A DNA stretch of 58,821 nt, taken from NCBI RefSeq assembly GCF_002321025.1, contig NZ_DCLL01000038.1, positions 1 through 58,821 of the forward strand, written 5' to 3'. Under the pieces are notes generated by a model. That model was not told the origin of the DNA. It searched no databases and was given only the letters and a program-made list of their open reading frames with translations. Source of the DNA: Acinetobacter lwoffii (GTDB lineage: Bacteria > Pseudomonadota > Gammaproteobacteria > Pseudomonadales > Moraxellaceae). Below are positions 1 through 8,260 of this stretch, piece by piece; the stretch's first letter is position 1, and every line of letters starts with the position of its first letter. Both the position numbers and the translations under genes were made by a program.

Positions 1-19
1 ACAAACCCGGTACGGTTCA
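1..19. repeat. Terminal 19-base inverted repeat, left copy (probable linker sequence)
   Basis: Bases 1-19 are the exact reverse complement of bases 58802-58820 at the other end of the window. At both ends the sequence replaces expected coding sequence (the UmuD-like gene here, icd at the right). The simplest reading is an adapter or amplification linker left on a contig, not a biological repeat. Confidence 0.7.
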
Positions 20-215
20 AGGGGATATGCATAACGGTACTTGGATTGACCAAGGTAATAGAAGCTACATCGTCGAACTTGGCTTTCTTTGAGTTTGCGA
101 GATAGTTCTTGATTTCAACTACACGAGATTCTGGAACACGCAAAACTTTTGTAGGTTCATCATAAAGAGCTTTACGTCCTGCCCCTTCTCTACTTCCACC
201 ATACTGGTTTACCAT
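1..215 (-). CDS. UmuD-like (UmuDAb-type) protein, 3' end cut by window edge
   Basis: Reading leftwards from ATG at 215 there are about 65 native codons. The start has a GGSREGAGRK motif followed by an EPTKVLRVPES stretch, and the frame runs into VMHIPL. That resembles the extended N-terminus of Acinetobacter UmuD homologues, which lies ahead of the peptidase part and its self-cleavage site. UmuD-family proteins act in the SOS response as a repressor or as a DNA polymerase V subunit. The last few codons inside the window (NRTGFV) come from the 19-base terminal sequence shared with the other window end and are probably not native. The peptidase domain is outside the window, so the family call rests on the N-terminus and on the palindrome just upstream at 234-262. 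It could also be another small GAGRK-type DNA-binding protein. Confidence 0.45.
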   Translation of the reverse strand, partial: MVNQYGGSREGAGRKALYDEPTKVLRVPESRVVEIKNYLANSKKAKFDDVASITLVNPSTVMHIPLNRTGF

Positions 216-233
216 CTATGTCTCTCCCTGTAT

Positions 234-262
234 AAACTTGATATTGTAACAAAATCAAGTTT
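234..262. promoter_or_regulatory. Palindromic operator upstream of the UmuD-like gene
   Basis: AAACTTGAT at 234-242 is matched by a perfect inverted copy, ATCAAGTTT, at 254-262, with an 11-base centre that includes TGTAAC. The site begins 19 bases upstream of the UmuD-like start codon. As I remember it, the Acinetobacter UmuDAb/DdrR DNA-damage operator has the form TTGA-N-A-N-TGTAAC-N4-TCAA, which this fits. The palindrome is seen directly; the regulator assignment is inference. Confidence 0.55.
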
Positions 263-412
263 ATTAATTAGAAGAAGCTAAGACAATGAAATTACGATAA
301 ATGGTTAGTCACTTTTATATTAGTATTTCTGCGAAATCAATCTCTAAAAATATAAGGGAAACTATTTCCCTTATATTTCAACCAATCGTGAGAATCAGGT
401 TATCTTATATCC

Positions 413-1468
413 CTAGACCACATATCTTTTACTTAATCCCCATTCTGCCAATATCCGTCTATATGTCGTTGAAGATTTGTCTGCTGCAAAGTGCGCCTCC
501 ATTGAAACATCTAATGGAAGTTCTTCCGGTTTTTGACTCTCAACAATATCCTGATCCTCTGCAAAAATTTGTGCATTGAAGTCATATACAGCCTGTAGGT
601 CACCCGTCGTATCAAAATTACGTGTCAACGGAACAAATAGCCTGGTTTGATTATGCGAAACAGGACAACAAGCATTCAAAATTTTTAAAATCCCATTGTT
701 AGGAAAATAGACAGTAAGTGTTGCCGAGAATGGAGGATATACATCAAATTCTCGTTTCCATAAGAAATTCTCTGGCTCTAAATGTCTCAAACTATGAGGA
801 AAGTTACTTACTGTAGAGATATAAATCGTTTTAAGTCCATAATCTGTTCTTTCAGTTTCATATTTTGGCACTACTGGATTATCACGATCAGCGAATGCCT
901 TGTTATGCACCCAGGCAAAATGTGCCACATCGATAAAACCTTCAAGCTGACGACCACTAGAACCTGCTATATCAACAAATGGTGGGAGTATTGATTGATG
1001 TTCATCTGAATCCCAAGTTTCAAGAACTGGAAAATTAGCTTCACTTTCATCACGGCTAAATAAGCTGGTCCAAACTAGTCCATATTTCTCAACTACAGGG
1101 AATTTAGTTAAGGTGAACCGATCTGAAATTTGGGTAAGTTCTGGTTGAGCAGGGATTTTTACGCACTTACCTTGTGCGTTATAGTTGAGCCCATGATAGG
1201 GACAAACAATATTTTCACCTTCTACCCATCCTTTACTTAATGGCACTCCTCGATGTGGACAGATATCTCTTACCAGATGAATTTCTCCACTTTCAGTTTT
1301 ATAAATAGCCATTTTGACATCAAGAAGCTGAACTTGCTGCGGTTGAGTCGTTACATCCTGGATTTGAACTACCGGATACCAATGCTGCGCTAGAATATTC
1401 CAGTCATTTGGGTCAAATTGACTACATTGTGGCTGAGTGAATAAATTGAGAACTGGTATTGCATTCAT
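413..1468 (-). CDS. Rieske [2Fe-2S] ring-hydroxylating oxygenase, HpxD-like copy 1
   Basis: A 351-residue oxygenase alpha subunit of the VanA/HpxD type. The N-terminal Rieske domain has ligands Cys70-Pro-His72 and Cys89-Pro-Tyr-His92. The mononuclear iron region follows with EGFIDVAHFAWVHN around residues 180-193, giving the usual His pair. It needs an electron-donating reductase (HpxE/VanB type), and none is encoded in this window. It is about 85% identical over its full length to the second copy at 11283-12338, which sits beside hpxO. In Klebsiella, HpxD is implicated in hypoxanthine oxidation. Here the gene is transcribed away from a 2OG-oxygenase operon and shares the divergent intergenic region with it. 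The substrate is a purine by context only; a methylated or otherwise modified purine is equally possible. Confidence 0.85.
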   Translation of the reverse strand: MNAIPVLNLFTQPQCSQFDPNDWNILAQHWYPVVQIQDVTTQPQQVQLLDVKMAIYKTESGEIHLVRDICPHRGVPLSKGWVEGENIVCPYHGLNYNAQGKCVKIPAQPELTQISDRFTLTKFPVVEKYGLVWTSLFSRDESEANFPVLETWDSDEHQSILPPFVDIAGSSGRQLEGFIDVAHFAWVHNKAFADRDNPVVPKYETERTDYGLKTIYISTVSNFPHSLRHLEPENFLWKREFDVYPPFSATLTVYFPNNGILKILNACCPVSHNQTRLFVPLTRNFDTTGDLQAVYDFNAQIFAEDQDIVESQKPEELPLDVSMEAHFAADKSSTTYRRILAEWGLSKRYVV

Positions 1469-1812
1469 TTTAGCGCTGCCCCTCTTATAAGTTATTGATT
1501 AATTCAAACTTCTTAGCATTGCTGCATCATGACTTTTTCTTTTCTATCTGTCTATTAAAGACTTTAGGAATGGTATTTCTAATTTTTAGAACACTTTTCT
1601 TATTATTGTTCTTCTTATCTAAACTTAACGAATAACTAGCATTTTATAACTCATCACAATTCTTAATTGATGCTGAATTACTTGGACTCCTATTACTACT
1701 CTGACTTTATTTAGTGTTGCCTTTTTGGCAACGAGTTGAGCGAGATTCTCTGCTATGCACGGAATTAAATTGTCATTAAGTTGATAACAACAAAGTTCAA
1801 AGAGCCACAAAA
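1469..1812. promoter_or_regulatory. Divergent intergenic region with a shared 38-bp element (1721-1758)
   Basis: This 344-base AT-rich gap separates two divergent start codons and must hold both promoters. Bases 1721-1758 match 6207-6244, upstream of the second 2OG oxygenase gene, at about 29 of 38 positions. The ends are identical: CTTTTTGGCA at the left and TGCTATGC at the right. A shared control element, for example a LysR-type site, is plausible. I see no gene here. Confidence 0.45.
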
Positions 1813-2802
1813 ATGTTGATATACACACCACCTTCTACGGCTAAAAGTATTCCAGTAATCGACTTAAGCGACAGTTTTTCCGATAACCTGGAAAACCGGA
1901 AATCTGTTGCGTGGGAAATCCATAAAGCATGCAGAACAACAGGTTTCTTCTATATTAAAAATCATGGTATCGCTTCTGAAGTTCTCCAAAAACAATTAGA
2001 CATTGCAAAACAGTTTTTTGACCTTCCGATTGAAAAGAAACTAGAAATTGATTTCAAAAACTCCAAATGCCTTCGTGGTTATGAACCAATGGCAGCTCAA
2101 ACACTTGATGAAGGCTCTCCTCCTGACTTAAAAGAAGGGTTCATGTCAGGGAAAAATCTAGATTCAAGTCACCCATATGTCCAAAAAGGCTATCCACAAC
2201 ATGGGCAGAATCAGTGGCTTGAAGATCTTCCTGAAATGAAGACCCAGACCGAAACCTATATTCAACAGACTTTAAAACTGGGTAAGCATCTAGCTGGCCT
2301 ATTGGCACTTTCTCTTGGGCTTGAAGAAAACTACTTCGAGGCAGGCTATGATGAAACTGTCATTATTACCCGTATGCTTCACTATCCTCCTCAATCTGAA
2401 AAAATTGTAAACAATCAGCTAGGGTGCGGTGCGCACACTGATTGGGGGTTACTGACGCTCTTATTGCAAGATGAAGTAGGTGGACTAGAAGTACGCAATA
2501 GTGAGGGTGAATGGATACGTGCACCTCACATACCAGATACTTTTATCGTAAACCTCGGTGATTTAGTCCAATTCATGACTAATGGACTCTACCTCTCAAA
2601 TATGCACCGTGTTTTCAATAGTAAAGCAGGTGTCTCACGTTATTCGGTTCCAACCTTCTTTGACTTGGATTACGAATACAAAATCAAAACGCTGCAAAAT
2701 TTAGGTGATCAATTTAAGGCTGAACCTAAAGAAATGACTGTAGGTGAGTACCTAGCCTATATGTATCAAAAAACTTACGCATCGAAAAAAGAAGCCGTTT
2801 AA
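1813..2802 (+). CDS. 2-oxoglutarate/Fe(II)-dependent oxygenase, IPNS-like, copy A
   Basis: A 329-residue protein of the isopenicillin-N-synthase/DIOX_N superfamily. The N-terminal DIOX_N part begins at IPVIDLSDSF. The double-stranded beta-helix core follows with the iron triad His208, Asp210 (HTDWG) and His265 (MHRV), and the 2OG-binding Arg276 in RYSVP. All catalytic positions are intact. The family uses O2 and 2-oxoglutarate to hydroxylate, desaturate or demethylate small molecules; fungal thymine 7-hydroxylase is a nucleobase-acting member. It is first in a co-directional set with the TIM-barrel gene (26-base gap) and the BMP gene. Placement between purine-type oxygenase, porin and permease genes suggests a nucleobase or nucleoside substrate. 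That is inference; plant-hormone-like or secondary-metabolite substrates are not excluded. Confidence 0.85.
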   Translation: MLIYTPPSTAKSIPVIDLSDSFSDNLENRKSVAWEIHKACRTTGFFYIKNHGIASEVLQKQLDIAKQFFDLPIEKKLEIDFKNSKCLRGYEPMAAQTLDEGSPPDLKEGFMSGKNLDSSHPYVQKGYPQHGQNQWLEDLPEMKTQTETYIQQTLKLGKHLAGLLALSLGLEENYFEAGYDETVIITRMLHYPPQSEKIVNNQLGCGAHTDWGLLTLLLQDEVGGLEVRNSEGEWIRAPHIPDTFIVNLGDLVQFMTNGLYLSNMHRVFNSKAGVSRYSVPTFFDLDYEYKIKTLQNLGDQFKAEPKEMTVGEYLAYMYQKTYASKKEAV

Positions 2803-2828
2803 TTTATTCAACAGTTGGTATCAAAATT

Positions 2829-3905
2829 ATGAAAAAAATGTTTCCTCTAGGTTGTGCTGGTTTAGGCATTCAAAACTCATCAAAAGAACGACCAGTAAGC
2901 CTGAATGAGCCTACTATTCTCGAACAGTTCGAAATGCTAAAAGCTGCGGAGGTCTTTGATTTTCTGGATCGTATCCCTCTTGAAGATAGTCAAATAGATG
3001 CTTACATCAAGGCAAGTCAGAAAACAAATATCCCTATTTATTCTGGTTGTGGCTTATATGTCATTGGCAAGGATGAGGAAGCATTCAAACAGGATATTAA
3101 TCGTAGTGCCGCTGTAGGGGCCAAATTCCACAACATGATGATTTGGGCAAAACATGCAGATGGTCATTATGTAACGAACGAAGAAGTTGCTAAAACTTAT
3201 ATCGATTTCTACACCTACGCTCAAAGTAAAGGAATAACGGTTACCTTAGAGTGCCACGTTGATAACTGGTCTGAAGATTATCGTCGAGTAATTCCGGTGG
3301 CAGATCTTATAGAAAAAGAAGGTGTGCCGTTTGAGTTTGCAATGGATTACAGCCATTGTATTTTTAAAATTGAAAATGAAATTGAGCTTGCTGTATCACA
3401 AATGCGTGATGATCCTGAAGCTATCAGAAAGTTAGATCCTTTTAATAATGATAGTTTTGCAGATGATTGGCTGAATCGAAATTTAGTTACATGGGGGCAG
3501 ATCCGTCCTGCAGTCCCGAATAATCCAGTTAACTGGTTAGCATTTGAAACAGGACCATATAATGGCTTAGGAACAAATCGTCCTGGCCGAGGAATTCAGT
3601 ATCCATTTAATCAACCTACGGAAGGTGAATGGCATACAGACTTCTGGCATGCATATAAGCTTGCACCAACCAAAGAAGTCATTCGTAAAATCATTGATAG
3701 CTACTTGAACAATCCAAATTCTAAAGTTCAACTTATGACTGTTGATAATATCAATTTAGAGTCGTATGGTTTAAATTGGAAATACAACATGTTTGCCGAC
3801 AGTTGCAGTGTTGCCCATTATATTCGTGAGATTTATGAGGAGCGACTGGCAATATTTATGGCAAAACAAAATTCAACTGATACTCTTCAAAGAGAATCAG
3901 CATGA
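2829..3905 (+). CDS. Xylose-isomerase-like TIM-barrel protein (sugar phosphate isomerase/epimerase family)
   Basis: A 358-residue protein with the alternating pattern of an AP-endonuclease-2/xylose-isomerase TIM barrel. Likely metal-binding stretches are TLECHVDNWSED near residues 139-150, AMDYSHC near 173-179 and AFETGPYNG near 238-246. Members isomerise or epimerise sugars or act on related hydroxy-acids and inosose-type compounds. The gene follows the first 2OG oxygenase by 26 bases. Its stop overlaps the start of the BMP gene by 4 bases (ATGA at 3902-3905), which implies translational coupling. No signal peptide is visible, so it is cytoplasmic. In this context it may rearrange the product of the oxygenase, or process the sugar of an imported nucleoside. 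The real reaction is unknown. Confidence 0.7.
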   Translation: MKKMFPLGCAGLGIQNSSKERPVSLNEPTILEQFEMLKAAEVFDFLDRIPLEDSQIDAYIKASQKTNIPIYSGCGLYVIGKDEEAFKQDINRSAAVGAKFHNMMIWAKHADGHYVTNEEVAKTYIDFYTYAQSKGITVTLECHVDNWSEDYRRVIPVADLIEKEGVPFEFAMDYSHCIFKIENEIELAVSQMRDDPEAIRKLDPFNNDSFADDWLNRNLVTWGQIRPAVPNNPVNWLAFETGPYNGLGTNRPGRGIQYPFNQPTEGEWHTDFWHAYKLAPTKEVIRKIIDSYLNNPNSKVQLMTVDNINLESYGLNWKYNMFADSCSVAHYIREIYEERLAIFMAKQNSTDTLQRESA

Positions 3906-4989
3906 ATAACCTACTTAATTTAAAAAATATTTTCGTAAATGCCAGTCTTTTAGGACTTTTACTCATCAGTGGGGCCAATCCAGCATTGGCCGCTGATCAA
4001 GCGGCTTTTGTCTATGTCGCTCATAAAAACGATTATGGTTGGTCTTATTCACACGATATAGGTCGTCTGAAAGCAGAAAAGTCCTTACAGGGTAAATTTA
4101 AGACCTCTTATATCGAGAATATTCTAGATAATGCCGACTCTGAACGTACATTTCGGAGACTCGCACAACAAGGAAATAAGGTTATATTTGCTACTACCTT
4201 CGGGTATATGAATGCCATTGAAAAGGTAGCTAAACAGTTCCCGAACACCATTTTTATGCATGCGAACGGATATAAAACTGCAAAAAATGTGGGAGTCTAT
4301 GATATCCGAACCTATGAAGGCTCTTACTTGCAAGGGGTATTGGCAGGCTATAAGACTAAAAGTAATGTTTGGGTGTTGTAGCACCATTCCCAATTCCTGA
4401 AGTCATTAGAGACATCAATGCCTATACACTTGGGGCTCAATCTGTAAATCCAAAAATTAAGACCAAGATAGTCTGGATTAACACTTGGTTTGATTCAGGA
4501 AAAGAGCATGAGGCTGCACTTGCATTAATATCGCAAAATGCTGATATATTATCACAAGTCACCAACTCACCCGCTGTAGTTAAAGCTGCTCAGGAAAAAG
4601 GGAAATTTGGCTTTGGCTGGAACTCAGATATGAGTAAGTTTGCTCCTAAAGGTCACCTAGCTGCATCAGTGTTATATTGGGAAAAAATCTATACTCCTGT
4701 TTTGCAGCAAGTGCATAACAAAATATGGAAGTCGGGATCGACATGGTATGGTGTCAAGGAAGGTGCCATCGATATAGCAGGTTTTGGTCCAATGGTCTCT
4801 AACAATGAAAAAATGAAGGTTTTGGCAGTCCGAGATAAAATTCGTAACGGTCAATATATTGTGTTTAGTGGACCACTTTACAAACAAGATGGAACATTAC
4901 TTTTGGGAAAAGGTAAACATCTCTCAAATACGCAATTGATGAGTATGAATTATTTCGTTAAAGGCGTGGATGCTGCTTATCCAAAATAA
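3902..4989 (+). pseudogene. BMP-family (PnrA-like) substrate-binding protein, frameshifted
   Basis: The first reading frame (3902-4381) begins with a signal peptide (hydrophobic core GLLLISGANPALA) and BMP-type sequence (AFVYVAHKNDYGWSYSH). It ends early after KSNVWVL. The second frame, from 4369, continues GVVAPFPIPEVIRDINAY without loss, to residue PK and stop at 4989. Adding one T to the TTT run at 4368-4370 would join them as SNVLGVVAPF, about 362 residues in total. The family consists of periplasmic receptors for purine nucleosides and related ligands, which normally feed an ABC importer; no ATPase or permease gene is nearby. Either the gene is newly broken or the missing base is a sequencing error. 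The coupling to the upstream gene suggests a role in import or sensing of the module's substrate. Confidence 0.8.
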
Positions 4990-4991
4990 AC

Positions 4992-5037
4992 AAAGCTAAG
5001 CCTTTATTGAGGGATTTCGATAAGGGCTTAGCTTTTT
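4992..5037. terminator. Bidirectional hairpin between convergent genes
   Basis: AAAGCTAAGCCTTTA pairs with TAAGGGCTTAGCTTT around a 14-base loop and ends in a T run. It lies between the BMP gene and the convergent LysR gene and can serve both strands. Confidence 0.75.
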
Positions 5038-5059
5038 AGTTGTACTTTTCAGGTTATGT

Positions 5060-5992
5060 TTATTGTCCAGCTTCGCCTCTTTGTAGGATTTCATCTGTAA
5101 TAAGCCTGGAGAGAGCGTCTGTTGCTGTGGAAAGATAATGCCCTTTACGTGCATACAGACCTAAATCACAGTAGATACCATTGTTATCATTAAGCGGAAT
5201 ATAGCGAAGGCGATTATTAATTATTTCATTTTCCAACCCAAAGAATGTCTGAAAACCAATTCCCTTATTCCTGAGTATTAACTGTTTCATTAATTCCAAA
5301 GAACTCGTTTGCATTTTAAAATTTGGAATAGCATGTTGTGCACCCGCAAATAATGGCGCCAACTGTTGATAAATAGATAAATTAGGTTTTGGCATAATCA
5401 CATCATAGTCGAGGCACTGATGGAATGACACCGTCTTTTGAGAGGCCAAGGGATGCTCAGTCGATACAATTGCACCTAATTTAAAATGGGATATTGCTAT
5501 TTGGTGCAAATCATTATGCTTTGGCAAGGCAAAAGCCAAGCCTAGATCCACCCTATTTTCAATGATTTCATTAGGGATATCTTTTGAGCCTAAAATTGTA
5601 ACCCCTACAGTTACATTAGGATATTTGACCTGGAATTTTTCAATAATCTCTGGCAGGAAATTAATTGCCAGTGTTTCAACACTCGCAATTTCTACATGAC
5701 CTTTATAAAGCCCTTTCAGTGCATCCAATTCATTCTGCAATCGCTTAGTATCTCGCAATACTAAACTGATATGTCTTGAAAATAACTCACCTGCATGAGT
5801 AAGTACCATACCCGAAGGCACCCGATTGAATAATGGTGCTCCAACTTCATCTTCGAGTTTTAAAATTTGCCTGTTTACAGCAGAAGATACGACATTTAAT
5901 TGTCTGGCTGCTTCCCTGATTGAACCGCACCGGCGTACAGCATCAAAATAATGAATTGCTGCTGAGTGAAAGCGAAGACCACGTGTACTCAT
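5060..5992 (-). CDS. LysR-family transcriptional regulator 1
   Basis: About 310 residues if started at the ATG at 5992 (MSTRGLRFHSAAI). An upstream in-frame start at 6034 would add 14 residues of unlikely sequence. The N-terminal winged helix-turn-helix reads GSIREAARQLNVVSSAVNRQILKLEDEVG, split in the usual LysR way. The C-terminal part is a periplasmic-binding-like effector domain (LGAIVSTEHPLAS). It is divergent from the 2OG oxygenase gene at 6299 and convergent with the BMP gene, so it is the probable regulator of this module. It is related to, but clearly different from, the LysR protein at 12584. A purine intermediate as effector is a guess from context. Confidence 0.88.
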   Translation of the reverse strand: MSTRGLRFHSAAIHYFDAVRRCGSIREAARQLNVVSSAVNRQILKLEDEVGAPLFNRVPSGMVLTHAGELFSRHISLVLRDTKRLQNELDALKGLYKGHVEIASVETLAINFLPEIIEKFQVKYPNVTVGVTILGSKDIPNEIIENRVDLGLAFALPKHNDLHQIAISHFKLGAIVSTEHPLASQKTVSFHQCLDYDVIMPKPNLSIYQQLAPLFAGAQHAIPNFKMQTSSLELMKQLILRNKGIGFQTFFGLENEIINNRLRYIPLNDNNGIYCDLGLYARKGHYLSTATDALSRLITDEILQRGEAGQ

Positions 5993-6298
5993 TTTAACAT
6001 CACATCCTATTCCAATTTTAAAGCCCCAATCCATTTATAAATTTGAATGAGCTATTGAAATAGAAGCAAAAAACTTGCCATTAAGTAGCAGCCATTTTTT
6101 GGACCTAAAGCATTATTTTCAGTGCATCCCGTTGCTTTTTCAGCATCACCACTCATTTGAAAAAGTTTAAGCAATTGTTTTTATTTAATTAATTAAGAAT
6201 AGCTCTCTTTTTGGCATCAGCTTGCTCGATATTCATTGCTATGCGGTCTCATGATTATTTTATAAAAAAAGAAAACATTATTTTTGAGAGATTGCTAC
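5993..6298. promoter_or_regulatory. Divergent LysR/2OG-oxygenase intergenic region with second copy of the 38-bp element (6207-6244)
   Basis: The 306-base AT-rich gap has no gene. Bases 6207-6244 repeat the element found at 1721-1758 (CTTTTTGGCA...TGCTATGC). A divergent LysR gene and its target usually share one operator region, so this element is a candidate binding site. Confidence 0.45.
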
Positions 6299-7273
6299 AT
6301 GACTGCGCTGGAAAACAATCAAAACATTACCTCTATACCCATCATCGATATTTCTGGACTTTTGGATAATGACATACAAACGCACCAAAACATTGCCTCA
6401 CATATTCGGAAAGCATGCTTAGATAAAGGTTTTTTTTACATTACGGGACATGGAGTTTCTAAAGCATTACAAGATAAGGTTTTTGAATATTCCAAATTAT
6501 TTTTTAGTCTTCCCCCAGAACAGAAAAAGCAGTGGTCCAAAGAGCTTTCTGAAGCAAATAGAGGCTATGAATCATTAAGAGCACAAACACTTGAACCTAA
6601 TTCTCCGCCTGATATAAAGGAAGGCTTTTATATCGGGAAGGAACGCTCAGCTTCAGATCCTGTTGTCATCCATAAAGCTTTTAACCAAGGCCCAAACCAA
6701 TGGCCAGATATTGATGGATTTAAAGAGGTAATGGAGGAATATCAAGTTGAATTGATTAAAGTCTCTGAACGACTCATGCGTGCTATTGCATTATCTCTAA
6801 ACTTGGAAGCTGACTATTTCACAGAGTTTTGTAAGGATGCAGATTTAGTCACTTTACGCTTATTACACTATCCCCCTCAACCAGCTAATGCTCAACCAAA
6901 TGAAAAAGGTTGCGGGGCACATACTGATTTCGGCGGGCTTACTCTATTACTTCAAGACCATAATCGTGGTTTACAAGTATGGGATCAGTCAACAAACCAA
7001 TGGATTTGGGCAGAGCCTATTGAAGATAGTTATGTCGTTAACCTAGGTGACCTAATCTCTATGTGGACGAACAATACATATAGATCCACCCTCCATCGCG
7101 TCATCAACATCTCAGGTGGGGAACGATATTCTGTTCCATTCTTCTACAGCGGTAATCACCAGTATCAGATTGAATGCATTCGAGAGTGTTTGGAGGAAAA
7201 CTCAGAACCGCTATATCCACCAATCAGTGTTGAACAGCATTATCGTAACATGTTCAAAAAAACATATATCTAA
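6299..7273 (+). CDS. 2-oxoglutarate/Fe(II)-dependent oxygenase, IPNS-like, copy B
   Basis: A 324-residue protein from ATG 6299, which has GAGAG 8 bases upstream; a TTG at 6284 is less likely. It has DIOX_N at the N-terminus (IPIIDISGLLD), then the core with His208 and Asp210 (HTDFGG), the distal His in LHRV and the 2OG-binding Arg in RYSVP. It is close in length and sequence to copy A and shares the NRGYESLRAQTLEPNSPPD-type segment with it, so the two are paralogues. The next gene starts 16 bases after its stop, forming an operon of two oxygenases, a Tsx porin and an NCS2 permease. The substrate is probably the compound carried by that porin and permease, likely a purine or other nucleobase, but this is inference. 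Confidence 0.85.
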   Translation: MTALENNQNITSIPIIDISGLLDNDIQTHQNIASHIRKACLDKGFFYITGHGVSKALQDKVFEYSKLFFSLPPEQKKQWSKELSEANRGYESLRAQTLEPNSPPDIKEGFYIGKERSASDPVVIHKAFNQGPNQWPDIDGFKEVMEEYQVELIKVSERLMRAIALSLNLEADYFTEFCKDADLVTLRLLHYPPQPANAQPNEKGCGAHTDFGGLTLLLQDHNRGLQVWDQSTNQWIWAEPIEDSYVVNLGDLISMWTNNTYRSTLHRVINISGGERYSVPFFYSGNHQYQIECIRECLEENSEPLYPPISVEQHYRNMFKKTYI

Positions 7274-7289
7274 TAATAAGGAGTTTCCC

Positions 7290-8243
7290 ATGAAAAAATT
7301 ACCAGTTATCGACATTGCACCTCTTTATGACGTTAACCATCCTGATTATGCAGATATATGCAACCAAATTGACCAAGCATGTCGTGAATGGGGATTCTTC
7401 TATATCAGTGGTTATAAACCGAATCACCTTGCAGAAGTTCAAAGTTTAGCTAAAGAGTTTTTTAGTAAGCCTCTACAAGAGAAATTAGAAATAGATATTC
7501 AAAAGAATAAAATTGCACATAGAGGATATGGTGCATTAGGAGTAGAACAACTGAACCCTGACTTACCTGAAGACTTTAAAGAAATATATGACATGGGTGT
7601 CCATTTAGAAGCTAATCATCCCGAAGTCATTAATCAAGAACCTCTAAGGGGACCAAATGTTTATCCAAATATTGAAGGGTGGAAAGTAGCTACAGAAGAG
7701 TATTTTGATGAAATGGTGGATTTAGCAAAAATATTGCTTAATGCCATGTCTCATGCCATTGGTCTTCCACAAAATTATTTTGATTACTGCCTACAAGAAA
7801 GTCTGTGTGCACTCCGCCTCATTCATTACCCACCTGCATTAGACAATACGCAATCAGAGAGTTTCAATGCTGGAGCACACACTGATTATGGCTGCGTGAC
7901 TATTCTTGCTCAAGACGATGTAGGGGGATTGCAGGTTCAGGATGTGAATGGGAATTGGATCGATGCTCCGCCTATTCCTGATACTTATGTTATCAATATC
8001 GGCGACATGATGGCCCGTTGGTCCAATGACATCTACAAATCTACACCACATCGTGTTTCAAGTCCTAAAGGCAAACAACGTTTTTCTTTCCCATTCTTCA
8101 TCCAGCCGAGCCCAAAAACTGTAATCCGTTGCCTGCCTAACTGTTACAGCGAATCCAATCCACCTAAATATTCACCAATTACTAGCATGGAATATCTACA
8201 GTCACGCTTTGATGCTACTTACAAACATCGTGCTGACGTTTAA
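7290..8243 (+). CDS. 2-oxoglutarate/Fe(II)-dependent oxygenase, IPNS-like, copy C
   Basis: A 317-residue protein. The start ATG at 7290 has a perfect AAGGAG 8 bases upstream; a longer frame from 7116 only overlaps the previous gene. It begins KKLPVIDIAPLYD. The iron ligands are His197 and Asp199 (HTDYG) and the distal His in PHRV, and the 2OG Arg is in RFSFP. It is more diverged from copies A and B than they are from each other, so it probably catalyses a different step. It lies directly between copy B and the porin gene, in one operon. Confidence 0.85.
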   Translation: MKKLPVIDIAPLYDVNHPDYADICNQIDQACREWGFFYISGYKPNHLAEVQSLAKEFFSKPLQEKLEIDIQKNKIAHRGYGALGVEQLNPDLPEDFKEIYDMGVHLEANHPEVINQEPLRGPNVYPNIEGWKVATEEYFDEMVDLAKILLNAMSHAIGLPQNYFDYCLQESLCALRLIHYPPALDNTQSESFNAGAHTDYGCVTILAQDDVGGLQVQDVNGNWIDAPPIPDTYVINIGDMMARWSNDIYKSTPHRVSSPKGKQRFSFPFFIQPSPKTVIRCLPNCYSESNPPKYSPITSMEYLQSRFDATYKHRADV

Positions 8244-8260
8244 ATATCGGGGACATTCAA

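Noticed and set aside
301..579. 92-residue ORF antisense to the first Rieske gene
   Set aside because: It overlaps the end of a well-supported gene on the other strand, with no ribosome binding site or family features.
6211..6226. Sigma-54 promoter (TTGGCATCAGCTTGCTC)
   Set aside because: It resembles the -24/-12 pattern, but the GG to GC spacing is one base short. The matching site at 1721-1758 lacks the TTGC block.
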